Below are positions 1-8,750 of a stretch of 64,000 nt of DNA, in pieces. The DNA comes from Candidatus Lambdaproteobacteria bacterium RIFOXYD2_FULL_56_26. GTDB taxonomy: Bacteria; SAR324; XYD2-FULL-50-16. Under the pieces are notes generated by a model that saw only the letters and a list, made by a program, of their open reading frames with translations, was not told the origin of the DNA and did not search any database. The DNA lies in NCBI GenBank assembly GCA_001783715.1, contig MFNF01000001.1, positions 512,930-576,929 of the forward strand, given 5' to 3'. Each line of letters starts with the position of its first letter. The first letter of the stretch is position 1. Position numbers and translations under genes: made by a program.

Positions 1-907
1 CCCTCAGCTTGAGGCTCAAATCTAGGGGCAGGTTTTGCACCGGGAAAAGCTCCCGGAAGCTTTGGCTGTTGAGCATCTCCTTGCCCGAGACAAAAGGACG
101 CATCTTGGAAGGGTGGTGGCCCAATATCTCGCAAACCATTTTGGTATCGGTCAAAATCAACAAAAATCCGGCTTTTTGCCCGGTCAGGTTGGCCACCTCG
201 ATCTCCAGTTCTCCGGGGGCCACTTCCACCGAAACCGTTTCAAAGCCTTCCGGGCGCAGTAAAGCGGACACCGGCCCGCTTTTGGCCCCGGCCACCGCCC
301 GCAGCCAAGTCCGGGCATCGTTTTCCAAACTCATCAGCCGTAGCTGCTGCCCCGGTTCCAGGTGGGTGTAAAACCTCCCTTGGGCTCCGGCCTCTAGGGC
401 CATAAACCCCCGTTGGGCCATGTGCTTGAGGTGTTCTTCAAACTCCTGGGACCGAATCAGGTTTTCGGAGAAACAAAAAAACTGGTAGTTCTCCAGGCTC
501 TGGTAAGGGTCAAAGTGGGAGCCGCCCAGCTCCTTGGCCAGGGCAAAGTTGATCTCCACTTGATCGTCCAGCTCGTTGCTGACCTCCGCTTCACACAAAA
601 GGCAATAAAAGTTGGACTCCAGTTGGTTTAAGGTGGCCAGCCCATGGACCATACTTCCGCACATCGGGCAATGGCTGTTCCAAAGCAGTTCCAAGAGCCC
701 GGCCTTGACCGCATAAAGCAGCAACTCCACCGCCACCGGAACCTCCACCCCCAAGGTTTGGGCCAGCCAGACCGGGGAAAGACGCTCCAGCCGGTTGGCC
801 CCCGCCTCTCCAACCCACAAGGCGAGCTTGGGAATCAGGGTTTGGTGCTGGGGGGCCAATTCGCCCAACCGGGCCAGTGCCTTGTTTAAGGCAGGAGTAT
901 CAATCAT
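1..907 (-). CDS. DUF5939-type protein, N-terminal part (adenylate cyclase-like), cut by window edge
   Basis: This frame has no stop and runs off the left edge, leaving about 302 residues from the ATG at 907. The start overlaps the stop of the upstream gene as ATGA. Two Cys pairs (C80-P-M-C83 and C102-L-L-C105) form a likely zinc ribbon, followed by an acidic strand (QVEINFAL). Near residues 265-290 comes a block with HHPSKMRPF and SGKEMLNSQSFRELF. This order (CPxC, CxxC, then GK-xx-L-x-x-Q-x-FR-x-LF) is what I recall of the DUF5939 region that precedes class III adenylate/guanylate cyclase domains. The catalytic domain, if present, lies outside the window, so cyclase activity is inference. 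A fused kinase or phosphatase output is also possible. Confidence 0.62.
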   Translation of the reverse strand, partial: MIDTPALNKALARLGELAPQHQTLIPKLALWVGEAGANRLERLSPVWLAQTLGVEVPVAVELLLYAVKAGLLELLWNSHCPMCGSMVHGLATLNQLESNFYCLLCEAEVSNELDDQVEINFALAKELGGSHFDPYQSLENYQFFCFSENLIRSQEFEEHLKHMAQRGFMALEAGAQGRFYTHLEPGQQLRLMSLENDARTWLRAVAGAKSGPVSALLRPEGFETVSVEVAPGELEIEVANLTGQKAGFLLILTDTKMVCEILGHHPSKMRPFVSGKEMLNSQSFRELFPVQNLPLDLSLKLR

Positions 908-1593
908 GTTCCTGGCTCCAAAGGGGGAAGAAAGGGGGGATAGTTTTTGAGTTTACGCTCCAGGATCTCCAAAACCCAGTCCTTGAGCTGCCCGGTGCGA
1001 GGGTTGGGGGCAGCGGCCCACTGGGCTTGGAGCTGTTCCAATTCCTGGGCCAGCCGGTCGGGGGAAAGGCCCATCAGCCGCCGGTAGTCCGGGTCCCCCA
1101 TCAGCTTGGTCAATTCATAGAGCTGCGCCCGGACCAAGGCCAACCGACTCCGAGCATAACCGGCCAAGGTGGGCTCCAGTTCCTTGTAGGCCAAGAGATC
1201 CAGATAACCTTCCTGGGCGAGGGTCAAGAGGTGCAGCCGGTCTTCGGGGTTTTGGGCCTGCTCCGCCTGAGCCCATTCTACCCCGGCCAGATCATACCGG
1301 CCTCTGGCCGCCAAGGGCAAGGGCAGATTGGGCTGGGCGAGCCAGGCGGACAAAGGGGGAGCCAAAGCGACCCAGTCGGGGCTGGGGCCATTGAGGGCCA
1401 ATTCCAGCCGGGCGAGCCCTAAAGTTTGGCTTTGCGAGGGTTCGGGAGCGGTGGCAGGCAGGTGGAGGGACCAGGAATGGAAGGTCCGGCGTTCCGCTCC
1501 GGCCAACCAGAACCCCAACCCCGGTCCCAAGGCCAGGACCAGTGCCAGCAAAGACCCGGAAAGAAACGAGGGATGGAAGGACCGGCGAGGCAT
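904..1593 (-). CDS. Membrane-anchored or secreted protein of unknown function
   Basis: A 229-residue protein with one hydrophobic segment at residues 9-31, preceded by basic residues, so it is either a signal peptide or a single N-terminal anchor. The rest is rich in Leu, Ala, Pro and Gln and looks mostly helical. No catalytic motif is recognisable. The start is supported by AGGAGC eight bases before the ATG. Its TGA overlaps the ATG of the DUF5939-type gene downstream, so the two are probably translationally coupled, and this protein may be a periplasmic partner of that signalling protein. That link is inference from position only. Confidence 0.6.
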   Translation of the reverse strand: MPRRSFHPSFLSGSLLALVLALGPGLGFWLAGAERRTFHSWSLHLPATAPEPSQSQTLGLARLELALNGPSPDWVALAPPLSAWLAQPNLPLPLAARGRYDLAGVEWAQAEQAQNPEDRLHLLTLAQEGYLDLLAYKELEPTLAGYARSRLALVRAQLYELTKLMGDPDYRRLMGLSPDRLAQELEQLQAQWAAAPNPRTGQLKDWVLEILERKLKNYPPFLPPLEPGT

Positions 1594-1649
1594 AGGTTGC
1601 TCCTAAAACTTTGCACAAGTTTAAGGCAACCTCGCCCTTTAGTCAAAGA

Positions 1650-2153
1650 TTAGCCCCACTGGGGCAAACAAGAGAACCTCAGGCCTTCGTCTTGGCTTTT
1701 GTCCAGGAAGTTCCAGTAAGAAAGATTGCAAACCGTGCCTTCCACTTCCCACTTCCAGTTCCAAAGCACCCGGTTCTCGATCAGGGTCTTTTTGGCTTCC
1801 CCGATGCCCAAGCGCCGCAGATGGGCCCAAAGTTCCTTGAATCCGATGTCAAAGCGGCTGCTGGTTTTTCGCATCACGATCACCAATCCCTTGTCCGACC
1901 AGCTTAGGACCCCGGCCCGCAAGGACCGTTGGAAGGGGGCGGCAGGCTGACCCAATTCGGTAAAATCGATCCCCGCAAGGTTGTCGAACTGGAGGTGACT
2001 CAAAAAATCCCGGGCGCTGTTCAACTGCAAGGTCCGGGGGTCCACACCGGCGTACAGGACCGGGATCAGTCCCGCCGGTAGGTTGATCTCGCTTTTGGCG
2101 GGAAGGGGGGCTACCGAGGACAATTTTTTGGGTTTGAACCATTGGGGAAGCAT
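1650..2153 (-). CDS. Hypothetical protein, 167 aa
   Basis: No signal peptide or membrane segment is visible. The protein is mixed alpha/beta in character, with a run GLVIVMRK followed by a basic, Trp-rich C-terminal half (WAHLRRLG, NWKWEVEG, YWNFLD). I do not recognise the family. The start has a strong ribosome site (GGAGG, eight bases upstream). It reads leftward, 56 bases before the membrane-anchored unknown, and may share a transcript with the lipoprotein and barrel genes upstream. Confidence 0.6.
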   Translation of the reverse strand: MLPQWFKPKKLSSVAPLPAKSEINLPAGLIPVLYAGVDPRTLQLNSARDFLSHLQFDNLAGIDFTELGQPAAPFQRSLRAGVLSWSDKGLVIVMRKTSSRFDIGFKELWAHLRRLGIGEAKKTLIENRVLWNWKWEVEGTVCNLSYWNFLDKSQDEGLRFSCLPQWG

Positions 2154-2194
2154 CGCCTTTTCCTCCGGGAATAAAACTTGGGGGTAGTTCCGTT

Positions 2195-2218
2195 GACCTC
2201 TCTTGCATCAAAGAGGTC
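2195..2218. repeat. Intergenic inverted repeat (7-bp stem)
   Basis: GACCTCT at 2195-2201 and AGAGGTC at 2212-2218 form a perfect 7-bp dyad with a 10-base spacer between two leftward genes. No T-run follows on either strand, so it is not a canonical terminator. It could be a protein-binding dyad or an mRNA hairpin. Confidence 0.35.
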
Positions 2219-2256
2219 TCCAGAAGGTTCAATTCAAGTTTTACACCAAAGGAAAC

Positions 2257-2802
2257 TCAAGGCTTGGCCGGGGCAGATTGGGGGATCAACTTGCGGTCAT
2301 TGTCGTAGTACAACACCTTGACCGGCTTGGCTCCGGGGCCAAAATAGACGGTGCTGAATTTGTAGCCCTGGGCCTTCGCCTTTTTGGCCTTAAACTCCAC
2401 CTCTGCCCGTTCGATCTTCGAGCCGGGGGCATAAACCCGCAAAAAGCTGGCGTAGCCGTGCAGGTTGTCGATCTCATTGGGGCTGACCCGCAGGTCCTCC
2501 GCCAGATTGCCTTTACTGTCGTAAGAGACCTTTTGGTAGTCAAAACCCAGGTTGGCTGCCGCATCGGGTACCGGGTAACGCTCCTCCTGGCGGACCTGCT
2601 TCTGGCCGTCATAAAACACCCGCCGCAGGCTCAACCTGGATTTGGGGGGATTGGGGAACTCGATGGTTTGGCCGCCAAAACTGTTTTGGGCTTCCACCAC
2701 TTGTCCGTCGGTACCGCAGGAAGCCAGGGCAAACAGCGCCAAAACAAACAGCAGGGACCTAAAACTCAAAGCCCAAGGTGATCTTGTAAAAAAAGGATTC
2801 AT
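2257..2802 (-). CDS. Putative lipoprotein with a beta-rich repeat-like body
   Basis: A 181-residue protein starting at the ATG at 2802. Its N-terminus carries a basic region, a hydrophobic stretch and the lipobox L-A-S-C (ALFALASC), so it should be lipid-modified and exported. The mature part has YDGQKQVRQEERYPVPD and YDSKGNLAEDLRV segments, typical of proteins whose strands track formatted text-like repeats, but no named domain is certain. The first 44 bases of the gene overlap the end of the barrel gene upstream in another frame, which argues for coupled translation. A longer reading from 2880 would hide the signal sequence, so I reject it. Confidence 0.62.
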   Translation of the reverse strand: MNPFFTRSPWALSFRSLLFVLALFALASCGTDGQVVEAQNSFGGQTIEFPNPPKSRLSLRRVFYDGQKQVRQEERYPVPDAAANLGFDYQKVSYDSKGNLAEDLRVSPNEIDNLHGYASFLRVYAPGSKIERAEVEFKAKKAKAQGYKFSTVYFGPGAKPVKVLYYDNDRKLIPQSAPAKP

Positions 2803-3976
2803 AGGGATCATTGCGTCCGACCAAGAAGCCCAAACCGGGCAAGGCGATTTCTTTGAGGAAAAAATAGGTACCCAGTCCATAAGACCGGTAGTCCACCGTT
2901 TCCAGGTTCCGCTGCGCCAGCACTATCCGCCCGCCGTCCCAAAAGGGGGCTGCGGTCCACACTCCTTGGGCAGAGTACCCTAGGGGAATCTGGTAATCAA
3001 GACTCAAAAACCGGTAGTCCTTGGCCCAAGCCCCGTAAGCGGGTACACCCCGGACCCCTTCCCGACTGCCCAATTGGCTGGCGGTCCTTGGGTCGTCCTT
3101 ACGAGAGAAGAACACCTCGGCCTTCACTTGCAGGGCTTGGTCCTCCACCGTAGCCCCTTGCCACTGGACCTTGGCCAAGGTTTTCTGGTCCAGGCTCAAC
3201 CCATCGCTTCGCCACTGTTGGGCCAGCTGTTCCAAACTCAGTTGCCAGCCTTCCTTAAAATAAAACCGAAAATTCCCCAGGTCAAGGCTCAGACGGACCC
3301 CCAGGCTTTGGTACGAGAGGTCGGTCCAGGCCGCACGACCCGAAGATTCGTAGTACCTTTTGTCCAATTTTTCGTAAAGCAACGTGGGGGTAAAGGCTTG
3401 GGTCACGTGGTAGCCCAGGTCGAGGGCTTGGTAAAGTCGGTCTTCGTCGTTGCCGTCGATCACCTCATGACCCCGGTACAGCAGGGCTTGGCGGCGAATC
3501 TTGGCCCAGGTCAGGCGCAGGTACAAAGGGGTAAAGCCCAAGGATTTGTCTTCGTACCGCAAAAAGACGGTAGAACTTTTTTTGCTGCTGTCCCCGCCAA
3601 CCGCCAAAAGCTTGCCCAGGCCCATCAGGTTCCGCTCCACCAAAATGGCCCCGTACTTGGTATCCTGGTTCTTCTCCCCCACCACCAAGGGGATCGGCAA
3701 GAGGCTCCACCGCTCCTTGACCTCCACCACCAACAAACTGGGCTCAGCCCTCAGCTTGACCTCAAAAAACAATTCGGTGTTGCCAATACAATCCTGTACC
3801 TCCTTGAGGTCCTGGGGCTCCAGCGCTTCGTGCCCTCCCAGACAGGAGCGGGTCAGGTCTTCCAGGTAGGAGGTTTGGGAATGCCCGTTGCCCAAGATAC
3901 GAACCTCCCCGGTCCAAGCCAAAGCCAAACCGGGCCAAAGGCAGACCGACAAAAAGAGGATTGTTTTTTTCTTCAT
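2759..3976 (-). CDS. Omp85/BamA-like outer-membrane beta-barrel protein
   Basis: A 405-residue protein from the ATG at 3976, with AGGA eight bases upstream. Residues 1-21 are a classical signal peptide (MKKKTILFL...GLALA). A POTRA-like N-terminal region contains LFFEVKLRAEPSLLVVEVKERW. The remaining two thirds alternate polar and hydrophobic residues with many Tyr and Trp, and the protein ends in ...ITLGFEF with a terminal Phe, the usual signal for barrel insertion by the Bam complex. It is shorter than BamA or TamA (about 580-800 aa), consistent with one POTRA-like domain plus a barrel. It is divergent from rarA and overlaps the downstream lipoprotein gene, a plausible partner. Confidence 0.66.
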   Translation of the reverse strand: MKKKTILFLSVCLWPGLALAWTGEVRILGNGHSQTSYLEDLTRSCLGGHEALEPQDLKEVQDCIGNTELFFEVKLRAEPSLLVVEVKERWSLLPIPLVVGEKNQDTKYGAILVERNLMGLGKLLAVGGDSSKKSSTVFLRYEDKSLGFTPLYLRLTWAKIRRQALLYRGHEVIDGNDEDRLYQALDLGYHVTQAFTPTLLYEKLDKRYYESSGRAAWTDLSYQSLGVRLSLDLGNFRFYFKEGWQLSLEQLAQQWRSDGLSLDQKTLAKVQWQGATVEDQALQVKAEVFFSRKDDPRTASQLGSREGVRGVPAYGAWAKDYRFLSLDYQIPLGYSAQGVWTAAPFWDGGRIVLAQRNLETVDYRSYGLGTYFFLKEIALPGLGFLVGRNDPYESFFYKITLGFEF

Positions 3977-4019
3977 TCCCAATATCCTGAAGGAGCGACA
4001 ACCAACAAGAAAAAACCCC

Positions 4020-6182
4020 ATGGCCCTGCGACCGACCCACGACCTTCTGGACTACGCCGCCCAAAAACGCAAGTTTGCCCCTCTGGCCGACCGGATGCGA
4101 CCCCAAACCTTGGACCAATTTATCGGCCAAGAACAGATCCTGGGTCCGGGACGGCTGCTCCGGCGGGCCATCTTGGCGGACCAACTCTCCAGCCTGATCT
4201 TTTACGGTCCTCCGGGGACCGGCAAAACCACCTTGGCCCGAATCATCGCCAACCACAGCAAGTCCGAGTTCCTGGCGATCAACGCCGTCTTAGCAGGGAT
4301 CAAGGAGATACGGGAAGCGATAAGCGAGGCGGAGGTGCTGCAAAGGGAACAGGGCCGAAGGTCGATCCTGTTTGTGGATGAAGTCCACCGGTTCAACAAG
4401 GCCCAGCAGGATGCCCTTTTGCCCCATGTGGAACGAGGCTTGTTGATCCTGATTGGGGCCACCACCGAAAACCCTTATTTTGAAGTCAACAAAGCTCTGG
4501 TCAGCCGGTCTCGGATCTTTGAACTGAAAAGTTTGGAGACCCAAGACATCCGCAAGGTACTGGTCCAGGCCCTCAAAAACGAGGACCAAGGGTACGGCAA
4601 ACTCCCCTTGACCGTTACCGATGAGGCGTTGGACCATCTGGCTGAAGTGGCCAGCGGCGATGCCCGAGCGGCGCTCAACGCCCTGGAATTGGCAGTCATC
4701 TCCAGCGACCCGGGGCCACAGGGGGAAATTGTGATCGACCTCTTGGTGGCCGAAGATTCGATCCAACGGCGGGCGGTGCTCTACGACAAGGATGGGGACG
4801 TACATTTTGACGTAGCCAGCGCCTTCATCAAATCCATGCGCGGCTCGGACCCGGATGCGGCGCTTTATTGGATGGCCCGGATGATCTACGGCGGCGAGGA
4901 CCCCAAGTTTTTGTTCCGCCGGATGATCATTTTTGCCTCCGAAGACATTGGCCTGGCCGACCCCAAGGCCTTGGAACAGGTCATTGCCGCCGCTCGGGCC
5001 TATGATTATGTGGGCATGCCCGAAGGCCGGTTCCACCTTTCCCAAGCTTGCCTGTACCTCTCGACCGCCCCCAAGTCGAACAGCGGTTTTGCCTTTTTTG
5101 ATGCCCTCAAGACGGTGGAAACAGAACGTCCCGGAGAGATCCCCAATTCTCTCAAAGACGGCAACCGGGACCAGGAAGGGTTTGGCCACGGCAAAGGCTA
5201 CCTCTACCCCCACGCCTACCAGGACCATTGGGTCAACCAGCAGTACTTGCCCCAAGGCCTGTCCGGGAAACTGTTTTACCAGCCCGGCAGTCTGGGTTTT
5301 GAAGCAGCCCTCAAGGAAGGGGTGGAAAAACGGCGGGAAGCCCAATTGGCGGCGATGTTGGAAGCGGAGCGAGGCGGACAGGCCGCTTGGGAAGAACGAA
5401 GTTTGGGCGGTGGGGGAGAGCTTTTAGGCCAAGTGCGGGACCAGCTTTTTTTACTGGCCCAGCTGGGGGCCGAGCCTTTGGTACTCTGCTTGGAAGAATC
5501 CAGCGGTCTACTTCTGGGACAAGCGATCCGCCAAGCCCCTAAGGGCAGCTTTTGCGCCCAGACCAACCGGCCGGAACAGGCAGAGATGCTAAAGGCCCAG
5601 TTCCACCGGGGCAAGCCCAGCGACCCGGTGATCGAGACCGGCTCCCTGTTGGAGGTTGCCGACCGACTGTTCAAGGCGGGGGTGAGGTTTGATTGGATCA
5701 TCGGGATGGAAACCCAAACCGAGTTTTTCTCGGCTCTACTGTCCCTGCTGGCTCCCAGAGGAAGTCTGCTGTTGGCCAAACGAATCCCGGCCCAAGGGCA
5801 AAGGTTGGGGGCCTATCTCTCTGAACACTTCCGGCAAAGCCCGTTGGGACAGAAGTTCTTGGCCCTGGAAGAGGCCCTGTTTACCGATGCCAACAACCCT
5901 AAGTTCGTCGAACGGGGACCGGACCTAAAAAAGCACTTGGAACAACTGGGATTGGTGCAGGTACAGCTGGCTGAACAGACCTTGAGCTACCCGGTTAGGT
6001 TCACTCCGGGGCAAATCGGGGCTTGGCTGGACCCACAAAGGCCCTTTGGGTACGGCTCCAGGATGGCGGAATGGGAAACCGGGGAAAGGGAAACCTTGCT
6101 CAAGGAACTGAGCCTGGGGACGGGAAAACAGAAGCTGCCTTTCAAAAGTGCTTGGGCCTTTTTGAAGGCCCAAGCGCCCTAA
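4020..6182 (+). CDS. rarA: RarA/MgsA AAA+ ATPase fused to a C-terminal methyltransferase-fold-like domain
   Basis: A 720-residue protein. The first ~440 residues are a RarA/MgsA clamp-loader-like ATPase acting at stalled replication forks: Walker [10 protein letters not shown] (63-71), Walker [10 protein letters not shown], sensor-1 [12 protein letters not shown], then the conserved C-terminal tetramerisation region with PxGxxFLSxAxxYLS-type spacing. RarA normally ends at about 430-450 aa. Here about 270 more residues follow, starting near VEKRREAQ, with a Rossmann-like alternation ([35 protein letters not shown]) resembling a SAM methyltransferase fold with a degraded glycine loop. Similar RarA fusions to an unknown domain are known from cyanobacteria. 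The ATG at 4020 is chosen because it begins the conserved ALRP-DLL region; its ribosome site is weak. Confidence 0.88.
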   Translation: MALRPTHDLLDYAAQKRKFAPLADRMRPQTLDQFIGQEQILGPGRLLRRAILADQLSSLIFYGPPGTGKTTLARIIANHSKSEFLAINAVLAGIKEIREAISEAEVLQREQGRRSILFVDEVHRFNKAQQDALLPHVERGLLILIGATTENPYFEVNKALVSRSRIFELKSLETQDIRKVLVQALKNEDQGYGKLPLTVTDEALDHLAEVASGDARAALNALELAVISSDPGPQGEIVIDLLVAEDSIQRRAVLYDKDGDVHFDVASAFIKSMRGSDPDAALYWMARMIYGGEDPKFLFRRMIIFASEDIGLADPKALEQVIAAARAYDYVGMPEGRFHLSQACLYLSTAPKSNSGFAFFDALKTVETERPGEIPNSLKDGNRDQEGFGHGKGYLYPHAYQDHWVNQQYLPQGLSGKLFYQPGSLGFEAALKEGVEKRREAQLAAMLEAERGGQAAWEERSLGGGGELLGQVRDQLFLLAQLGAEPLVLCLEESSGLLLGQAIRQAPKGSFCAQTNRPEQAEMLKAQFHRGKPSDPVIETGSLLEVADRLFKAGVRFDWIIGMETQTEFFSALLSLLAPRGSLLLAKRIPAQGQRLGAYLSEHFRQSPLGQKFLALEEALFTDANNPKFVERGPDLKKHLEQLGLVQVQLAEQTLSYPVRFTPGQIGAWLDPQRPFGYGSRMAEWETGERETLLKELSLGTGKQKLPFKSAWAFLKAQAP

Positions 6183-6195
6183 TGGAGTTCGGGAC

Positions 6196-6552
6196 TTAAC
6201 GGCCCGAGGTCAGGGGCAAACCGGCTTGGTACCAGCTCATCACGCCGCCCGAAACGTTGAAGGCTTTTTCGAAGCCTTTCTCCTTGAGCATCGCTGCGGC
6301 AGTGTAGCTGCGGTTCCCGGAGCGGCAGATGACCAAAATTTCCTTGTTTTTGTGCTTGTCCAACTGGCCCATTTGGGTCTGGAGGTCTTGCACCGGAATC
6401 AAAAGGCTCCCTTCCACATGGGCTTGTTCATATTCGGCGGGGGTCCGCACGTCCAACAATACCACTTCATTTTTCTTGGCCATCCGTTGGTGGGCTTGTT
6501 CTGCGGAGATTTCCTCAACTACGGTCCCGAAGCCTTTCATGAATCCGAACAT
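6196..6552 (-). CDS. Single-domain rhodanese (sulfurtransferase)
   Basis: A 118-residue protein with one rhodanese domain: LLDVRTPAEYEQAHVEGSL near residues 32-50 and the active-site loop CRSGNRS around residues 76-82, whose Cys would carry the persulfide. No signal peptide follows the conserved domain boundaries, although the N-terminus (MFGFMKGFG) is somewhat hydrophobic. AAGGA seven bases upstream supports the ATG at 6552. A 22-bp palindrome lies in its leader, and a possible promoter sits in the end of hemW, suggesting independent regulation, perhaps by reactive sulfur through an ArsR-type repressor, which is inference. Confidence 0.85.
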   Translation of the reverse strand: MFGFMKGFGTVVEEISAEQAHQRMAKKNEVVLLDVRTPAEYEQAHVEGSLLIPVQDLQTQMGQLDKHKNKEILVICRSGNRSYTAAAMLKEKGFEKAFNVSGGVMSWYQAGLPLTSGR

Positions 6553-6579
6553 GTTTTTCCTTTGGTAAGGGTGGCTGGT

Positions 6580-6601
6580 GATATAAGATTATCGTTATAT
6601 C
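6580..6601. promoter_or_regulatory. Palindromic operator candidate upstream of rhodanese gene
   Basis: GATATAA at 6580-6586 and TTATATC at 6595-6601 form a perfect 7-bp dyad, with a near-palindromic GATTATCG between them. It lies 28 bases upstream of the rhodanese start, just past a possible promoter -10. AT-rich dyads of this size are typical of ArsR-type operators, which is suggestive because ArsR regulators such as BigR/SqrR control rhodanese genes elsewhere. Confidence 0.4.
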
Positions 6602-6609
6602 TGCATATA

Positions 6610-7755
6610 CTATATAAAACCCTTCCCTGTTTGTCTAGTCAAAAGATAAGCGGTCAATTCATCGGCCAGTAGAAAGCCCTGGACGGTCAAACACAGCCTC
6701 TCTCCGTCCAGCCGAATCCACCCGTTTTGGAAAGCCGGGGCAAAACTTTGGACCGCCAGGGCCGGATCGGGGAAAAAGTCCGCCAACCGCACTCCTTCGG
6801 GGCGGCGCAACTCCAACATCCACCGTTCCTCCCGGACCTGGGTGACGGTCAAGGTCTCGCTCAAGGACCAGGGGTTTCGGCCTTGGTTCAGGTCCTCCTT
6901 ATAATGTCGCAACGAACGGTGGTTGGCATACCTAAAGTCCCCCAGCAGCCCGTGGGCGGACAGACCTAACCCCAGATAGGATTCGCGGTTCCAGTTGGAG
7001 AGGTTTTGCCTGGACTCGAATCCGGGCAGGGCAAAATTGCTCACCTCATACTGCCGGTACCCGGCCCCGGCCAAGGCCTCGATCAGGTACAAATAAAAGT
7101 CCCGGATCCGTTGCTCCTCTGTCTCCACCCACCGGCTCCAGACTGGCAGCCGGGCGATCTTGGAACCGGGCTCGACAGAAAGGGCGTAGGCCGAGATATG
7201 CCGGGGCTTGAGGGCCAAAAACCCTTCCAAGTCCCGTTCCAATTCCGCTGCAGTTTGGCCCAAAAACCCAAAAATCAGGTCCAGGTTCAAGTCGGTAAAT
7301 CCTGCGCTCTGCAGGTTTTCTATGGCCTGCAGGGAATGGCGGACCGGGTGTCCACGGCCCAAGGTTTGGAGGGACCGGGGGTCCAAACTTTGGACCCCAA
7401 GACTCACACGATTCACCCCCAATTCCTTGAGTCCTAAAGCATATCCAAGACTAACATCTTCCGGGTTCAGCTCCATGGAAACCTGCACCGGGGCCCCCAA
7501 GGGGGGCAGCAACCGGAACAACCGTTCCAAGTGGTGCAGGTTTAAGGTGGAAGGGGTTCCGCCGCCCAAATAAACCGACCCGAGAGAGGAAAAATCCAGG
7601 GCCACCGAATCTTGCAGCAACCACCATTCCCGTTCCAACAGGTCCAAATAAAAGGATTTTTCCTCCCGGTCTCGTAACACCGAAAAGGCACAAAAAGGGC
7701 AGAGGGTCCGGCAAAAAGGCAGGTGGACGTAGATCGAATGGAGCGGTAGGGCCAC
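6610..7755 (-). CDS. hemW: HemW-like radical SAM heme chaperone (HemN family)
   Basis: A 381-residue radical SAM protein with the 4Fe-4S motif C15-R-T-L-C19-P-F-C22 right at the N-terminus (YVHLPFC), the short HemW arrangement rather than the longer HemN one. GGGTPSTL follows as the SAM-binding glycine stretch. Later motifs SLGVQSLD and the C-terminal HemN-C-like region are present. HemW proteins bind heme and deliver it to respiratory proteins, whereas true HemN oxidises coproporphyrinogen III. The start is a GTG at 7755 directly after the TAA of the upstream gene, with GAAGGA seven bases upstream, so it is cotranslated with that secreted protein. Confidence 0.86.
   Translation of the reverse strand: MALPLHSIYVHLPFCRTLCPFCAFSVLRDREEKSFYLDLLEREWWLLQDSVALDFSSLGSVYLGGGTPSTLNLHHLERLFRLLPPLGAPVQVSMELNPEDVSLGYALGLKELGVNRVSLGVQSLDPRSLQTLGRGHPVRHSLQAIENLQSAGFTDLNLDLIFGFLGQTAAELERDLEGFLALKPRHISAYALSVEPGSKIARLPVWSRWVETEEQRIRDFYLYLIEALAGAGYRQYEVSNFALPGFESRQNLSNWNRESYLGLGLSAHGLLGDFRYANHRSLRHYKEDLNQGRNPWSLSETLTVTQVREERWMLELRRPEGVRLADFFPDPALAVQSFAPAFQNGWIRLDGERLCLTVQGFLLADELTAYLLTRQTGKGFI
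6611..6642 (-). promoter_or_regulatory. Possible sigma-70 promoter for the rhodanese gene
   Basis: Reading leftward, TTGACT (complement of 6637-6642) is followed after 17-20 bases by an A/T-only block (TTTTATATA) that could serve as -10. The -35 lies inside the last codons of hemW. The exact -10 register is unclear. Confidence 0.35.
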
Positions 7756-8637
7756 TTACCAGTCCTTCTCAACCGGCTCCGGGCCGGACTGGAAGACCCC
7801 CAACTTTTCCCGCCGGGCCTTTTTCTGTTCCTGGGCCTGGGCCTGCAGCTTGAGCAGGGATTTTAGGGCCTCTTTGGAATCCAAGGGGCTGGAGGTTGCG
7901 GCAGAATCCGGGGCCGACCGCTGCGGGTCGGGCTTTGTGGCGGAGTTTGGGGTCTCCGAGGGCTTGGAGGCAGAGGAATCGGACTTTTGGTTTTTCGGTT
8001 TGGGTTGGTTTTGTTTAGACTCGCTGGGCTGGGACGGGTCACCGGCGGGAGATTGTTTTTGCTCCCCGGTCTGGGGGGGTTGCTTTGGGTCCCCTTCCTT
8101 GGGGGGCTGGTCTCGGTTGGCCAAAAGATCAAGGGCGGTTTGGGTCAACTCTGCTGCTTTGGCGGCCCAACGGCGGGACTCATCCTTTCCACCGGACAAA
8201 GAGGCATCCAACCCTTTTTTTTGGGCCCCCGCCGCCTCTTCCACCGCTTGGGCAATTTCCTTTTTCCTTGGATGTGCGGCCAGTTCTTGGTCGATTTCGG
8301 TTAAAAGGGCACTGTTTCTGAGGTTCTCCACCAGCCAGGGGGAGAGCTTGGCGGCATGCGGCTCCGCCGCTTGGAGTAGCGTTCGTTGGACCGGCAAGAT
8401 CCTTTCTAGACGGTCCTTGAGGGGCAGCAAACGCCGCCTGAACCGCTCGATCAGTTCGGTTTGGGGGAGGTTGGGTTGTTGGGCCAAATGGTCTTTGAGC
8501 CCTTGCCACTCTTGGGTCAAGGTCGAACCGGGGGCCACTCCAGCCATTGAGACAACTGGCTGAAAAAACAGCAGTTCAAAAAACGCCAGGAGGCCAAAAA
8601 ATCGAAGGCTTCGTTTCATGACCCCATTTTTAGCCAT
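7756..8637 (-). CDS. Exported protein with helical N-terminus and Pro/Ser/Lys-rich tail
   Basis: A 293-residue protein if started at the ATG at 8637, which has AGGGGGG five bases upstream; the ATG at 8619 is an alternative. A signal peptide (MKRSLRFFGLLAFFELLFF...) covers the start. Residues ~35-165 look like an all-helical domain, followed by about 85 residues of low complexity dominated by Pro, Ser, Lys, Gln and Asp, and a short charged C-terminus (QAQAQEQKKARREK). The architecture suggests a periplasmic or wall-spanning protein. I do not recognise a family. Its TAA abuts the GTG of hemW. Confidence 0.6.
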   Translation of the reverse strand: MAKNGVMKRSLRFFGLLAFFELLFFQPVVSMAGVAPGSTLTQEWQGLKDHLAQQPNLPQTELIERFRRRLLPLKDRLERILPVQRTLLQAAEPHAAKLSPWLVENLRNSALLTEIDQELAAHPRKKEIAQAVEEAAGAQKKGLDASLSGGKDESRRWAAKAAELTQTALDLLANRDQPPKEGDPKQPPQTGEQKQSPAGDPSQPSESKQNQPKPKNQKSDSSASKPSETPNSATKPDPQRSAPDSAATSSPLDSKEALKSLLKLQAQAQEQKKARREKLGVFQSGPEPVEKDW

Positions 8638-8750
8638 GAACCCCCCTTTTGGCAAGGAAAGAGACCCTTTTTGACCCACAAAAAAGTGTTGCCTGAAGAG
8701 AACTTTCGTGGAAAGCTCTTTCAAAACCGCCCCCTCCCGCTCAAGGCGCT

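Noticed and set aside
2803..2880. Earlier start for the lipoprotein at 2257-2802
   Set aside because: The longer N-terminus would place about 26 unrelated residues before the signal peptide and extend further into the barrel gene.
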